Origin: Cannabis sativa
Taxonomy: Eukaryota; Streptophyta; Magnoliopsida; Rosales; Cannabaceae
NCBI RefSeq assembly: GCF_029168945.1
Contig: NC_083607.1
Span: 30,675,257 to 30,739,256 of the forward strand
Direction of reading: 5' to 3'
DNA: 64,000 bases
Shown: positions 12,037 to 23,406 of the stretch, piece by piece
Position numbering within the stretch: the first letter of the stretch is position 1
Layout of the letters: every line of letters starts with the position of its first letter
The notes under the pieces: model-generated
What the model saw: only the letters and a program-made list of their open reading frames with translations
What the model was told of the DNA's origin: nothing
Databases searched by the model: none
Position numbers and translations under genes: made by a program

Positions 12037-13168
12037 ATGGTGGAGACAAGAGCTACACGTCATCCTCGCCCTCTAGAAGACGCTCAAGATCCCAATGAGG
12101 AAGATGTAGCCTCAAGGGCAGCAGAGGAGTCCGAGGAAGAAGAAGAAGAGATAGTTCCCGACGAGAACTACGAGGAACACCTCGACGAGTATGCCTATGA
12201 CGGAGGAAGCTACTCGGAGTTGGTGCTCCTTAGACAAAAAGCTATCGATCATGAAACTGAGATCGAAGCTCAGAAAGTGCAAAATCAAAAAATGCAGGAA
12301 GTGATGCTAGCCATGCAGAAAGCCATGGAGGCAGCTGGTATTCACGTGCATCCCAAGGCAATGGCAGCTGGGCTCGACGGGGAGCCAGCGACGTCTTCGC
12401 CTAACTCCCAGCAGCAAAGACCTAGGGAACCTAGCCCTATAAGGCACCCTGCTGAGGAAAACCAAACAAAAAACCCTACTTCTACCCCTGGGCGAAAGAA
12501 AAAGGTGCTGGATCCGTGAAGGGTCCGCTCAGACTTCCCTAAAGGGAAAGGTCCCCAGAGGGGCAAGCCCCAAAGAGGGAGTCTTGGCCCTCAGGATCGA
12601 GGGGACCGGAAAAGCGTTTCCGTGCACCAGGAACCAGGGGGTAGAGGAAGAAGAGGACAGAGATGTCCTCCCATTGATCTGAGAAATCAAATCAATGGGA
12701 ATCAAGGTGACCTCCGGGATCACCTTGACCAAAAAAGATACAGGCCCGTGGTCTCCTCGGGTGCTGTAAACGAAGGGATTATGGCGGAACTTGCCATACT
12801 TCGAAAAGATATTGCTCGAGTCTCCCGGAGGCAGAAGGGAGACGACTCCGACTCGGACAGTGAGGATCGGGAGCCTTGTGCCAAACATATCCTAGAGGCG
12901 GAGCTCCCTAAAAACTTCAAGATGCCCGAAATGGCGGCATATACTGGGAACTCCGACCCCAGTGATCACTTGTCACGGTTCAACCGTGTCATGACAGTCA
13001 TGCGGGTCAGCAATGACGCCAAATGCCTGTGCTTCCCCCTCACTCTGAGCGGATCAGCAGAGGAATGGTTCAAAAAATTGGAACCAGGATCAGTGGGTTG
13101 CTGGAACAAACTCCAAACCAACTTCCGGAGACAATTTGTCGTCGCCCGGGAAGGTCAACTTGGAGGTT
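12037..13168 (+). pseudogene. Tat gag, N-terminal and capsid part, with in-frame stop
   Basis: Encodes the structural Gag protein of the virus-like particle. The ATG at 12037 is the first after the primer-binding site. The first 160 codons are acidic (runs of Glu) with a predicted coiled-coil stretch (EIEAQKVQNQKMQEVMLAMQ). A TGA at 12517-12519 then interrupts the frame, and the same frame continues open to 13168. The second part holds the retrotransposon Gag domain (from ...ELPKNFKMPEMAAYTGNSDP through the AEEWFKKL and LQTNFRRQF motifs). The TGA sits where a CGA would fit, so a methyl-C deamination is a likely cause. A frameshift near 13150 moves the reading to the ORF starting at 13136. The GTG at 12622 is not a real start. 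Confidence 0.85.
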
Positions 13169-15829
13169 AGTGCCTTGACCAACATCAAGCAACTGCCCAC
13201 CGAGACCTTGAAGAATTACATCAAGAGGTTCCGAGAGGAAGCCTCGAAGACCAAGAAGGTCGACGACGGACAACAGCTTGCGCTTCTCCAAGCAGGAATC
13301 CGCACTGGGACTCCCTTCTGGAACGAGTTGCAGCAAGAAGGCGCTGCTAGCCTTCAGGACTTTCAGAAACGAGTCCAAAAATATATTAACCTCGAAGAAG
13401 CCCAGATCGTGGCTTACGGAGGCTACTATCCCACCGGGATAGCAGGATACATGCCAGGAGTGTCGCCCTCGGGTACTGTCCCGACCGCAACTCCACCAGT
13501 AAGTGGCATACAGTTCTCCGCTACTCCCGGATACAGCCAGGGTCAAGCTTTTGCACCGGCATCTTCCCATTACGGCAACCCGTCCGAGGTGAATGGACGA
13601 ACTCCTTCACAGGCTGCCCCGACTGCTAGCTTAACAGGCCCTACCCAGGGGTCGAGGAGCAAAAGGTCCTCCAAGGGCAGCACCCGAACGGGAGAGAAGC
13701 GCCAAAAGAAGGGGTACACACCCCAATATACTCAGTACACAGAGCTCACGGACTCTCAGGAACGTGTATATTTTGCCACTAGACAAAATACGCACTACCG
13801 GAGGCCCCAGCCGTTGTACAAAGATAGCTCCCGGAGAGATCCGAGTAAAAGATGCGAGTACCACAACGACATTGGTCATAGCACCAATGAGTGTAAAAAT
13901 CTCAAAGACGAGATTGAAAATTTGATCCGTTTGGGCCACCTCTATGAGTGGATCAAAAATAGGTTGCCCCACCTTAATCCAGGGCAGGCGGCCGGGGGTA
14001 TGCCTCCGGGAACGCCAGGGGGTACAGCAGGAGTATTGCCTCCAGCTGCTCCCGCAGGTGACACCCAACATATCCCTGGACTACCGCCCCGGCCTAATGG
14101 ACGGGTAGCCATGATCTCCGGAGGTCCCCATATCGGAGGAAACACTCGCAAGGAGCGAAAAAGATATGCCGAGGCCGCAAGACACAGTGAGGTGTGGGAG
14201 GTTACTCAACTCCCGGCTCAAAGGCCTCGGCTAATGGACCAGCCCATAACGTTCACGGAAGAAGACGCCAAGACGGTGCGTTTTCCCCACCACGACCCGT
14301 TGGTCATAGAGACCCCCATCGCAAATAAGGTGGTGGCTAGGGTTCTGATTGACAATGGGAGTTCCGTGAACTTGCTCTTCAAAGAAGCCTTCACTGCGAT
14401 AGGGTTGACCGACCGGGACCTCTCGCCTAGTGGATCACAGCTCACAGGGTTTAACGGGACGACGCTAATCCCGATGGGAAAAGTCAGGCTCCCGGTTACC
14501 CTATGCCCGGATACCCCCCAGAGCACATTTAAGTATTCCACCTTCGTGGTGGTAGACTGTCCAACAGCCTACAACGCAATCCTAGGCCGACCGGCCCTCG
14601 TCGACTTTGGTGCGATTACTTCAATCCGACATCTATGCCTAAAATTCCCTACCCAGGAAGTCGGAGTCGGAACGGTGAAGGGAAATCAGGGAGAGGCCAG
14701 GCAATGTTACAATGTTGCCACCCACTTACCAGTACTCATGGTCCGGGGGCCCCCTGAGATAGAAAAGGCTGAAGAGGATGAGTTGGATCCTCGCATAGGG
14801 TCCGAAAGGGTCGTGGAACCAATGGAGGACGTCGAAGAAATACCAGTGTGCGACGACGACTCCACCAAAGTACTCCGGATAGGGAAGAGCCTGGATCCGG
14901 AGGAAAAAGATAAAATAATAAAAACACTGAAGGGCGCCATCGACATCTTTGCATGGCGCCAAGAAGACATGACCGACATCAGCCCTCATGTCATCACCCA
15001 TGTACTCAATGTCAACCCGGACATGCCCCCTATACAGCAAAAGAGACGCCCGCTCGACTCGGTGAAAGCCGAGGCCTTAGAGAAAGAGGTGGACAAACTC
15101 TTGTCCAATGGCATGATCCGCGACGTGTATTATCCGGAATGGCTGGCCAATTCGGTCTTGGTGCCCAAGCCGAACGGGACTTGGCGGGTTTGTATAGATT
15201 TCACAGATCTAAACAAAGCCTGCCCAAAGGACTGCTTTCCGCTGCCCAGGATCGACCAGATGGTAGACGCCACGTCCGGATTTAAGCTGTTGTCTTTCAT
15301 GGATGCCTATGCTGGGTACAACCAAATAAAAATGCATACGGCAGACCAGGAGTGCACTAGCTTCAGGACCGATAAGGGGGTATACTGTTACCTAGTCATG
15401 CCTTTCGGACTGAAAAACGCCGGAGCAACCTATCAAAGAATGGTTAACCGGATGTTTAAAAGCCTCCTGGGACGAAACATGGAGGTATATGTAGACGACA
15501 TGCTCGTCAAATCCAAAGCATGCAACAGCCATGCGAGCGACTTAGAAGAATGTTTCGAAGTCGTCCGGAGATACGGCATGAAGCTCAATCCGAAAAAATG
15601 CACCTTCGGGGTCAAGTCGGGAAAATTCCTGGGCTTCATAGTCAGCCAAAGGGGGATCGAAGCAAACCCAGAGAAAATCCAAGCTCTCCTGGACATGCCA
15701 TCCCCCAAGAAACATAAGGACGTGCAGAGCTTGACCGGAAAGGTAGCCGCACTGAGCCGCTTTATCTCACGATCCACGGACAAGTGCATACATACTGAAG
15801 AAATGCCAAAAGTTCGAATGGTCGGATGA
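13136..15829 (+). pseudogene. Tat gag C-terminus, protease and reverse transcriptase
   Basis: An 897-codon open frame that continues gag after the frameshift near 13150; its ATG is internal and not a natural start. In order: the end of the Gag domain (TLKNYIKRFREEA), a low-complexity linker, a zinc-binding-like motif CEYHNDIGHSTNEC (about residue 239), an aspartic protease with the catalytic triplet in VLIDNGSS (about residue 406), and the reverse transcriptase with WRVCIDFTDLNKACPKD, the MPFGLKNAGATYQ motif and the catalytic YVDD (about residue 785). The frame ends at 15829 because of an indel near 15790; the connection and RNase H coding continues in another frame from 15792. No separate pol start is visible, as expected for a Gag-Pol fusion. 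Confidence 0.9.
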
Positions 15830-17490
15830 ATGCGAGGAGGCATTCAAAAGGTTAAAAGACCACATGGCCAAACCTCCTATCCTATCAAAACCCGTCCTTG
15901 GAGAAGACCTGTTCCTTTACTTGGTCGTCTCCGAACATGCGGTCAGCGCTGCACTGGTCCGGGAGGAAGAAAAAATCCAGCACCCCGTGTACTATGTTAG
16001 TAAGCGCATGGTAGGGGCCGAGACAAGGTACCCGGTCATTGAAAAATTAGTATTCTGCCTCCTAGTGGCATCAAGGAAGTTGAGACCATACTTCCAAGCC
16101 CATCCGATCAAAATCTTGACCAATCATCCGCTCCGGCAGGTTCTCCAGAAGCCTGAAGCATCCGGAAGACTCCTCAAGTGGGCGATGGAGCTGAGTCAGT
16201 TCGACTTACATTACGTGCCCTGGATTTCCATAAAAGGCCAAGCCTTGGCAGACTTCATCACCGAATGCAATGAAGCCGAGGCAACAGCCAATACACCGGA
16301 ACCACCAATCCCCACTTGGAGAGTATTTGTGGACGGAGCTTCTAATGAGAACGGTTCAGGAGCCGGAGTGGCTATGATATCACCTACTGGATTGCGGCTC
16401 CAGGCGGCACTTTGATTCAACTTCACAGCTTCGAATAATGAAGCCGAATATGAGGCCCTGATAGCAGGGCTAAAATTGGCTAAAGCTGTAGGAGCCAAGA
16501 GAGTGGAAGTCTACAGTGATTCTCAGCTGGTCGTAAACCAAGTTTCCGGAGAATACCAAACTCGCGGCGAACGGATGGCCGCGTACCTAGCAATAGTCCG
16601 AGAACTGCTCCATGAGTTCACGGACTACAAAGTAGAAAGAATCCCCCGAGAGAAGAATGCTCATGCGGACTGTCTGGCTAAGTTAGCCTCGGACAGTGAA
16701 ATCGAAGAACTGGGGGTAGTACCAGTGGAACGCTTGGCAGAGCCAAGCATCAAAATAAAAGAGACCACACAAACGGTTGGGCAAGAACCCAGCTGGATGG
16801 TCCCCATCATAAAGTACATAACCACAGGTGAGTTGCCCCAAGAGAGGGCACTGTCTCGAAAGATTCAGTATCAAGCTCATCGTTATGTAATGATGGACCA
16901 CATTCTCTACTGGAGAGGACTCAGCATGCCTTATTTAAGGTGTGTATCGGACCCTGAAGCTAGACAAATCATGCTAGAGGTCCATGAAGGGTTCTGTGGA
17001 GATCATACGGGAGGACCCAGCCTCTCAAAGAAAATATTGAGGCAAGGGTACTTCTGGCCAACAATGAAAAAAGATTGTATAGACTATGTCCAAAAGTGTG
17101 ACTCGTGCCAAAGGTACGCGAACATACCGAGAGCCCCTCCAAATGAGATCACTTTGATGACCAGCCCTTGGCCCTTCGCGGTCTGGGGAATAGATCTCAT
17201 TGGGTCTCTACCTACGGGAAAAGGAGGGGTAAAGTATGCAATAGTAGCAGTGGACTACTTCACCAAGTGGACAGAGGCTGAGCCTATGAAGACAATAAAT
17301 GCTAAGAAGGCATTGGACTTTGTTATCAAAAACATAGTGTGTCGATACGGCTTGCCTCACAAAATAGTCTCAGACAATGGAAAGCAATTTGATTGCGAGG
17401 AATTTACTGACTTTTGCAACCGACACGGAGTGGTAAAAAGCTTCTCCGCGGTAGCCCGGCCTCAAACAAACGGCCAGGCGGAAGCAGTCA
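15792..17490 (+). pseudogene. Tat RNase H, second (archaeal-type) RNase H and integrase core
   Basis: One reading frame broken by a TGA at 16413-16415 in a position that fits CGA. First comes the RT-linked RNase H (LVVSEHAVSAALVREE..., HPVYYVSKRM). A second RNase H follows, with [44 protein letters not shown] and [12 protein letters not shown]; this extra domain is the hallmark of Tat elements. The integrase has an HHCC zinc finger (ending CDSCQRY), then the core with the first Asp in WGIDLIG, the second in IVSDNGKQF and the Glu in GQAEAV. A frameshift near 17488 moves the C-terminus to another frame. Confidence 0.9.
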
Positions 17491-18027
17491 AAAATCCTAA
17501 AGGTCACTTTGAAAAAGAAGCTACTGGCCTGTAAAAATAACAGGCCTGAAGAATTGCCAAGGGTATTGTGGGCCTACTGGACGACCCCCAGAACCACAAC
17601 CGGTCACTCGCCGTTCTCAATGGCGTACGGTTGTGAAGCAATGGTCCCGGTGGAAACATTATTCCCATCCCACAGGAGGACGCCTTATGATCCGACCACC
17701 AATCAGGCACTGCTCCAAGAGGCTTTGGATCAAGTCGAAGAACTCCGGGATGAGTCTCAAATACGGATGGCTGCTTATCAAAAGAAGGTGACCAAGTATT
17801 TTAACTCCAAGGTTAAAAACAGGAAATTCGCTATTGGGGATATGGTCCTAAGAAGGGTTTTTCCAGCCACCCAAGAACCCGGAGTGGGGGTACTTGGACC
17901 AAATTGGGAAGGACCATATGAGATCGAGGACGAAATCAGTTCCGGCACTTACAAACTAAAAAGAATGGACGGAACCACCGTCCCAAGAGCCTGGAATGCC
18001 GATCACCTCAGAAAATATTACCAGTAG
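17488..18027 (+). pseudogene. Tat integrase C-terminal part
   Basis: Continues the integrase after a short deletion near 17488. Motifs typical of Ty3 integrase C-termini are visible: LPRVLWAYWTTPRTTTGHSPF, FAIGDMVLRRVF and LGPNWEGPYEI. It ends with a TAG at 18025-18027, which I take as the natural end of pol. The ATG at 17509 is internal and not a start. Confidence 0.85.
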
Positions 18028-18188
18028 CGAATTAAACTTAGATTTTGTTCAAAGGGTTTGTACCGTCCAAATGTATACCTCCTCTATATTAAATAAAACT
18101 GAGTGCCTTAAAAACAAAGTTTCTATGCCACTCAGGGGGGTACTAGGGTATACCGCACGGACAAACAAAAACAAACTAAGTAAAATAT

Positions 18189-18362
18189 CCTGACCCAAAG
18201 GGCAGGTCAAAAAGTATGCACAAAAATAAAAAGCATAAGTATAAAAACCCTGAGCCAAAGGACAGGTTAAAATATATAAGTGCGACGAATAAAGATCGCA
18301 TAAAAAAAATATCCTGGCCCAAAGGGCAGGTCATATACATATAAATGGCCCGGGGACAGGCC
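18189..18362. repeat. Four spaced hairpin repeats between pol and the antisense gene
   Basis: Near-identical units lie at 18189-18206, 18249-18266 and 18313-18330 (CCTGACCCAAAGGGCAGG and variants), with a fourth variant at 18347-18362 (GGCCCGGGGACAGGCC). Spacing is about 60-64 bp in A+T-rich DNA. The first and third fold as CCTG-CCC / GGG-CAGG with an AAA loop and one bulged base. They lie where sense pol and antisense gene transcripts converge. Confidence 0.65.
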
Positions 18363-18497
18363 TTAAAATATAATTGTCTCCCCTTCAAATGAAAGCTGCC
18401 GCCTATATGTAAATTGTTCTAAGGTAGCAGCAAAGATGTACAAAAAAAAAAGAGTTATAAAAGAAACGGGTAGAATCTGGGTCAATAATACGGCAGC

Positions 18498-21400
18498 TCA
18501 GTCAGCCCGCGGAGGAAGACGAGGTCCAATCCGTGCCTCAAGCGCAGCATCAAGCTTCTTCTTCTTTTCCAGAAATCGGGCAATCATCTCCTCGGGTTTG
18601 GGATAAAAAGTAAGCTTGATACTCTGATCATTGATGGCCCAAGCCATATAGACACCATCATCAAAGCGCTTCGGGCACCGGGCGCAGGAAACAGGAGAAA
18701 GGAGCTCGGCCCTCTTGGCCTTCCTGGTGGACTGTTCTTTGAAATCCCTAAGCTCCTTCAACTCCGCAGCTAGAGCGGCCTTGGATTCAATGTCCGACTG
18801 GTGAGTCTCCTCTAGAGATCTCACCTTGGCGACCATTTCATCCAAAGCCTCCCTGGCCTCCCGGAGATCTCGCCTGGCCTTCTCAGCAGCCTCGGTTTGA
18901 GCCCTTAGTTCCTCCTGGTGCTGGGCCTCCATCCTGTCTCTCCGCTGAGCCTCGTCCCGGATCATGGCCTCCGCCTGAGCCTCCCTCCGTTTGGCCTCCT
19001 CTTCCTTGGCCTTGGCCGCTGCCTCCTGGCGCTCGGCAGCCTCCTGGTAGATCTGCCTCTCCGCTGTGAGGTCTTGGAGGACCTTCCTGACGTCATTCAT
19101 GTCTCCAAATTCGGACAGAGTGAAGCCATGGTTTATGATGTTCTTGGAGAGGCGGCCAGCCTCAGCAGCAAGCTGAGCCATAACAAAGTATAAGAAAAAA
19201 TTTCTCAAAGGAGGAAAACAACATACAAACAACAAAAGGAAACGCAAAAATTGCAAAGTACTTACCACCGTGAGAGAATGGCTGAGGTCCTTGACCTGGA
19301 AGATGGAGTTCAGGGAAACGCAAGTGGCAAACCGCTTGGGCGCGCAACGTGTGAGCTAAGAAGCGAACTCGCCGGTCATCTCCGCGGCAAAGGGAGCCAA
19401 GGTAGGCCCTAGGAAGCGACGGAACCAGTCCGATAAGGGGTCCAGATTAAGGTCCCACGGATCCTGGTATTCCGGGTGGTTGATGCTCGCCTCAACCTCA
19501 GCTCGCAGAATCCTCCTAAGGGCCTCCACTTCGGCATGCCCCCGGGAGTACTCATCCATAGCATAGTTGTGTTTGGCTATGCGAAGCTCCTGCCTCACCT
19601 CGTCCCCCGGAATTGGGGTAAGCTCGATGTGGGGAGGAGCAGGATTTTCCTCCATCGGGGAGACCCCGCCGTCTAGGCCATGGGCAGGAGTGTCGGCTCT
19701 CCGAGGCCTCTTCGGCTCATCCTGGGCAACCATCTTGCCCTTACGCTTGCGAATCAGAGCCACTTCAGGCTCCTCCTCGTCCTCCTCTGCTACCTCCGGA
19801 AGGGCTTGAGGCTCTCCTGCACCCTCAACGGCTTCCTCCGAGAAGTCCCACCCTTTCCCTTGGCCTTCTCCCGGAAGCACCTCCTCGTCATCCACTAAGT
19901 CAATAGTGTCGGGGGGAGCGCTGGAAGAAACCTTCAAGGAAGGGGCTGGGGGAGAAGAGGTGAAGGCCGGAGGAGCCACAGGAGTATGAACCCCGGCAAG
20001 CTGTTCCAGGATGGCATCCATGGAGATATCTGTTTCAAAAAAAATAAGCAAGTGTTAGAAGTCCGCAAGGAACCGCTTATACAAGATACAGCAAATAAGC
20101 TACTCCTACCCGAACTTCCTAATTCGGCCCTAGCAAAGTCCTGTACTTTAATGCTGGCGGCGTCATCTCCGAGATAACTGTCCGAGGGCCGAAACCAGCT
20201 GGACGTTATGTAAGCTGATGGACCTAAGGGAATAGGTTCGGAGGGCGGAGCCCATCCGGGGACCGACCTAGGTAATCTCCTAAGTTCGAAAAGTAAAATT
20301 CCTTCAAATGATCCCCCCACCGGGTCAACGGCATCTTAAATCTACGAAGACGCTCGTCGAACCCTACGGGCCTATGACTGGTGTATTCATCAACGGAAGG
20401 AACATAGCGAATTATCAAGGGAGACTTACCGCCGACACCGGAGGTGATAGCACCGGGAGCACCCGAGTTTGGTTCGGGGGCCGAAGGCTGTGGCCGGGAA
20501 GTTTGCTTCTCGGAAGAATCTTCAATACGAAGGGGCCGCCTGGCAGAACGATCCCCAATCTCTTCTTGAAGTATCTTGTCAAAAAATTTAGCTTCGGACT
20601 TCCCAGCAATGGCTTGGCTCCTTCGCTCCACCGGACTCCCCACGCGAAGTCCTCTCCCCGAGGCAGCCTGGGCCTTAGAGTACGCTTTCTCCTGGGCCTT
20701 CCGGTAGAGATAATCTTGGTACTTCTTCTCTGCCGTGGCAATGAGTTCGTCCCGGAAGGCCTTCTCCGCAACCGGCGCCCTCACATTGGGGCAAATGACC
20801 CGTGAGAGGTTGGAGTCATCCACGGACTGATGAGAAAGGATAAGTTTGGCCTTTCTGCAATTCTCCGCGGTAACCAGGCCCCCGACATCAAGATCGGCGT
20901 GGTCATAGGAGGCGAAGGCTTGGGCCCTTCGAAGGAAAGCCTGAGTGGGAAGCGTCCGCTGGTAAGGTGGGATCCGCACCCACTCCGTGAGAAGCTCCGG
21001 GTGGTCCACGGCCCTGAACCCGGAAGAAAAGAAAAAGCGGTGGCGGTACTCCTTAACGTGAGTCTGCCTATTATACGGAACCACCCCCTCATTAGCAGGG
21101 TGGATCCGGAACCCATAAAAACCATCCTTAAGTTTGTCCCCTTTCTTGGGGACGGATACAAGTTCATAAAAATATAAAATTTCCGCCGGGCTGGGAGACC
21201 CCCAGCCACGGGCGGTGTAAAAAATAAATAAGCCTGAGAGCAGGCGGTAAGCTTGAGGAATAAGTTGGTATGGCGCAAGGCCGACAAATACAAGAAAATT
21301 AACAAAGTAATCTTGGAGCGGGAGCATGGCACCGGTCATCAAATGGGTCTGACTCCAAGCCCCGAAGCCGTCATAGTTATGATTAAGCGTCTCCGAGTCA

Positions 21401-21627
21401 CGAGGAGGCCGGTGGAAGGTCCCTGAGGTGGAGGGTTTGATCCCAGCCACATTAGTAATGTTCTCCAGCTGGTGAGGACAAGTCAGGGTGGATCGAAGCT
21501 CGGCCGCTTCCCAACCAGTTGCACGGGATTTATACCCCTCCTGGGCAACGGGTCCCAGAGAAACCTCTTCCAGCGTGGCCATACCTTTCCCTTTCTTCTT
21601 CGAAGATTTTGAGCCAGAAGCAGACAT
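18498..21627 (-). pseudogene. Antisense accessory gene of the Tat element (gypsy-type transposon protein family), decayed
   Basis: This spliced gene runs opposite to gag-pol. The likely start is the ATG at 21627 (MSASGSKSSKKKGKG), just inside a strong 3' splice site. Exon 21635-20110 encodes a globular domain (LPLQDYFVNFLVFVGLAPYQ, YELVSVPKKGDKLKDGFYGF) like the putative gypsy-type transposon domain seen in plant Tat elements. An 80-bp intron (20109-20030) joins in phase to the exon from 20029 with its acidic linker. A 93-bp intron (19265-19173) joins in phase to a long coiled coil rich in Glu/Ala/Arg, ending at 18498. Two lesions are visible: a frame change near 20230 and an in-frame TAG at 19358-19356. 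The biochemical role is unknown. Intron calls are mine from splice signals and phase. Confidence 0.75.
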
Positions 21628-21635
21628 TTTGTGTT

Positions 21636-21986
21636 CTGAGAAAGACAAAAAGGGAAAAAGAAAAGTCCAGCAGTTAGGTCCCATACCAAACCCTAAATCA
21701 AGAAAAAGGGAGTGGGGGTCCCCTAACCGCTGGAAAGAGGCCCCCTCCGGACACGTGTCACATGAGAAACTCTGGAGAGAATCCCTGAACAAGTGTCGGG
21801 TGCAGTGAAATCGCAGAAAGTGGTTTTGCAAAAAGAAAAAGAAAAGAGAAAAGCCTTCCTATGCCCTAAGCAACTGTTAAACGAAGAACTTAAACACTCA
21901 CACACCCAGAAGCCTCTAAGTACGAACCCAGAAAACGAACGAAGTAAATATAAGCATGTTATTATCTAAGGATGCAAGAAACTTAC
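21636..21986 (-). other. Predicted 5' intron of the Tat antisense gene
   Basis: The minus strand has a consensus donor (TACT/GTAAGT at 21986) and a pyrimidine-rich acceptor (TTTGTCTTTCTCAG/AA ending at 21636) nine bases before the predicted start codon. This would leave a non-coding leader exon between the TATA box near 22190 and 21987. Confidence 0.55.
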
Positions 21987-22186
21987 AGTAGATCGTTGAA
22001 CTGGGGGTACTGAATGTGGTTGGGTGAAAGTTGAGGAGAACCGGCGAAGTCAAACCTTTGGAAAACTGAATGAAGTGTCTAAGTATTAAGACAGTTCGTG
22101 CTACTTCGAGGAATTTTTCTCTCTGGGAAATTCGAGCAGAAATGGCAAGGAATGGAAAGTAACCGAAATGAAGGAAAGGTGGTGGC

Positions 22187-22194
22187 TTTTATAG
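22187..22194 (-). promoter_or_regulatory. TATA box for the Tat antisense gene
   Basis: The minus strand reads CCTATAAAAGC here, about 560 bp before the predicted start codon and about 200 bp before the leader-exon donor. Position relative to the leader exon fits a promoter independent of the LTR. Confidence 0.55.
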
Positions 22195-22377
22195 GCAAAA
22201 TCGCATGAGGAACAGGCGTCATCACCTACCAATCGCACGGTGGGGGAGACGCACGATTCGAATTCCCGAAAATCAACCGATCAGATCAATCTGCCATTAA
22301 GGCGGTGGAAACGTTTGAGTATCCGTCTGACACCATTAATGCGCCGCATCAGTCATGGGGCGTGAAACGAATCGACC

Positions 22378-22575
22378 TCTGCAAAAGCGAATCGCTGCAT
22401 TTAATGCCATTATCAGACGCACCTCCACGCGCCCCGAGTTCGTATCAGAAGACCGAGGAGGCGGCTGGAGACATTCCTGCAAAAAGCAAATCGCTGCATT
22501 AAATGACATCATTTAATTTGCCCCCACGCGCTCGAGGCTTGAGCTAGGAAAACGAGGAGTCGACCGGAGACACTT
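22378..22575 (+). repeat. Two diverged tandem copies of a ~100-bp unit
   Basis: AATCGCTGCATTTAATGCCAT (near 22389) and AATCGCTGCATTAAATGACAT (near 22489) each precede a CCACGCGC...GAGGAG...GGAGACA segment. The unit lies between the antisense promoter and the polypurine tract. A similar GCATTTAATGCTGCAT lies in the LTR. No function is assigned. Confidence 0.55.
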
Positions 22576-22612
22576 GAACAAGCCTTGGTTTATTCTTACT
22601 AAGTAAACAAGG

Positions 22613-22625
22613 CTTGGGGGGTAAA
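22613..22625 (+). other. Polypurine tract of the Tat element
   Basis: The G-rich run CTTGGGGGGTAAA ends directly at the 3' LTR start (TGTTGCTCC at 22626), as expected for plus-strand priming. Confidence 0.7.
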
Positions 22626-23406
22626 TGTTGCTCCAGAATTTGCCCAAAATACGTGGACCAGTCGAGAGGGGACACGTGGATCAGATAACTTGTAAACATT
22701 TATTAAGTCTTTGTGCGCCACAAGGAAGCGCTGTTAGCATGGGTCCCGGAGAAGGCACCCGGAGTACAAGGTACTCCAGGAAGCTAGTATAGCGTGAAGG
22801 CTCTCCGGGATATGTCAGGTCTCTCCCGAGCAATCAAGTCGCATTTAATGCTGCATGGGAGGAAGCGTGTTGAGACTGTAACACGCAATAAAGTCTGACG
22901 GCACAACCCCCGAACAGCAGCGCTACAGTAATGATCATTTAAGTCTAGCGACGGCTACTCTGCGAAGAGTCACGTCAATCACAAGGCAGAAAGGACATTC
23001 TTCATAAAAGCCCTACAGCACCTAGGGATTTGACCATGCATCGCCCATGGTATATTCATCGGAAATGCCCAACTTTATGGATACTTACAGATACATGTGT
23101 AAGAACAATTCTAGGGATTACCCCACCAAAACACTATAAATACCCCCTCAAAGCTCATTTAATGGGGTCGAGAATCTTGGTTTGCAAAAGAGCAAGAAGA
23201 GAAAATACTCACCAAGAACATTCTCTATATTTAAGAGAAAGACATTCTCTCAAGTGTAGAATCTGTATTAAATACATCCATTAATAACAGAGACTCGTGG
23301 ACTAAGGCTCATTAACGCCCCAACCACGTAAAAAATCTTTATCTCACTTTCTTACAGCTCTTCATTACAATCATATTTTAATAGTTGCCGAAAATCTCGG
23401 TCAACA
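22626..23406 (+). repeat. 3' LTR of the Tat element
   Basis: 781 bp, nearly identical to the 5' LTR, followed by the target duplication AGGTG at 23407-23411. Confidence 0.95.

Larger units (their letters stand above)
11193..23406 (+). mobile_element. Complete Ty3/gypsy Tat-lineage retrotransposon
   Basis: A 12,214-bp element bounded by two 781-bp LTRs that start TGTTGCTCC and end GGTCAACA, with a perfect 5-bp target duplication, AGGTG (11188-11192 and 23407-23411). The order is LTR, primer-binding site, gag, protease, reverse transcriptase, RNase H, a second RNase H, integrase, an antisense gene, polypurine tract, LTR. Two RNase H domains plus an extra ORF after pol mark the Tat branch of Ty3/gypsy. 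By eye the LTRs differ at about two positions (in GGGTCTCGG/GGGTCCCGG and TCTGTATTT/TCTATATTT), so the insertion is recent. The coding region nevertheless has at least two stops and three frameshifts. It sits inside the leader of the reverse family-C copia element. Confidence 0.95.

Noticed and set aside
14953..15285. 110-codon ORF within the Tat reverse transcriptase region, and the other out-of-frame ORFs over gag-pol
   Set aside because: They overlap the genuine protease/RT frame and show no domain of their own.
19476..20177. Plus-strand ORFs over the antisense Tat gene
   Set aside because: Shadows of the minus-strand exons, with no motif.
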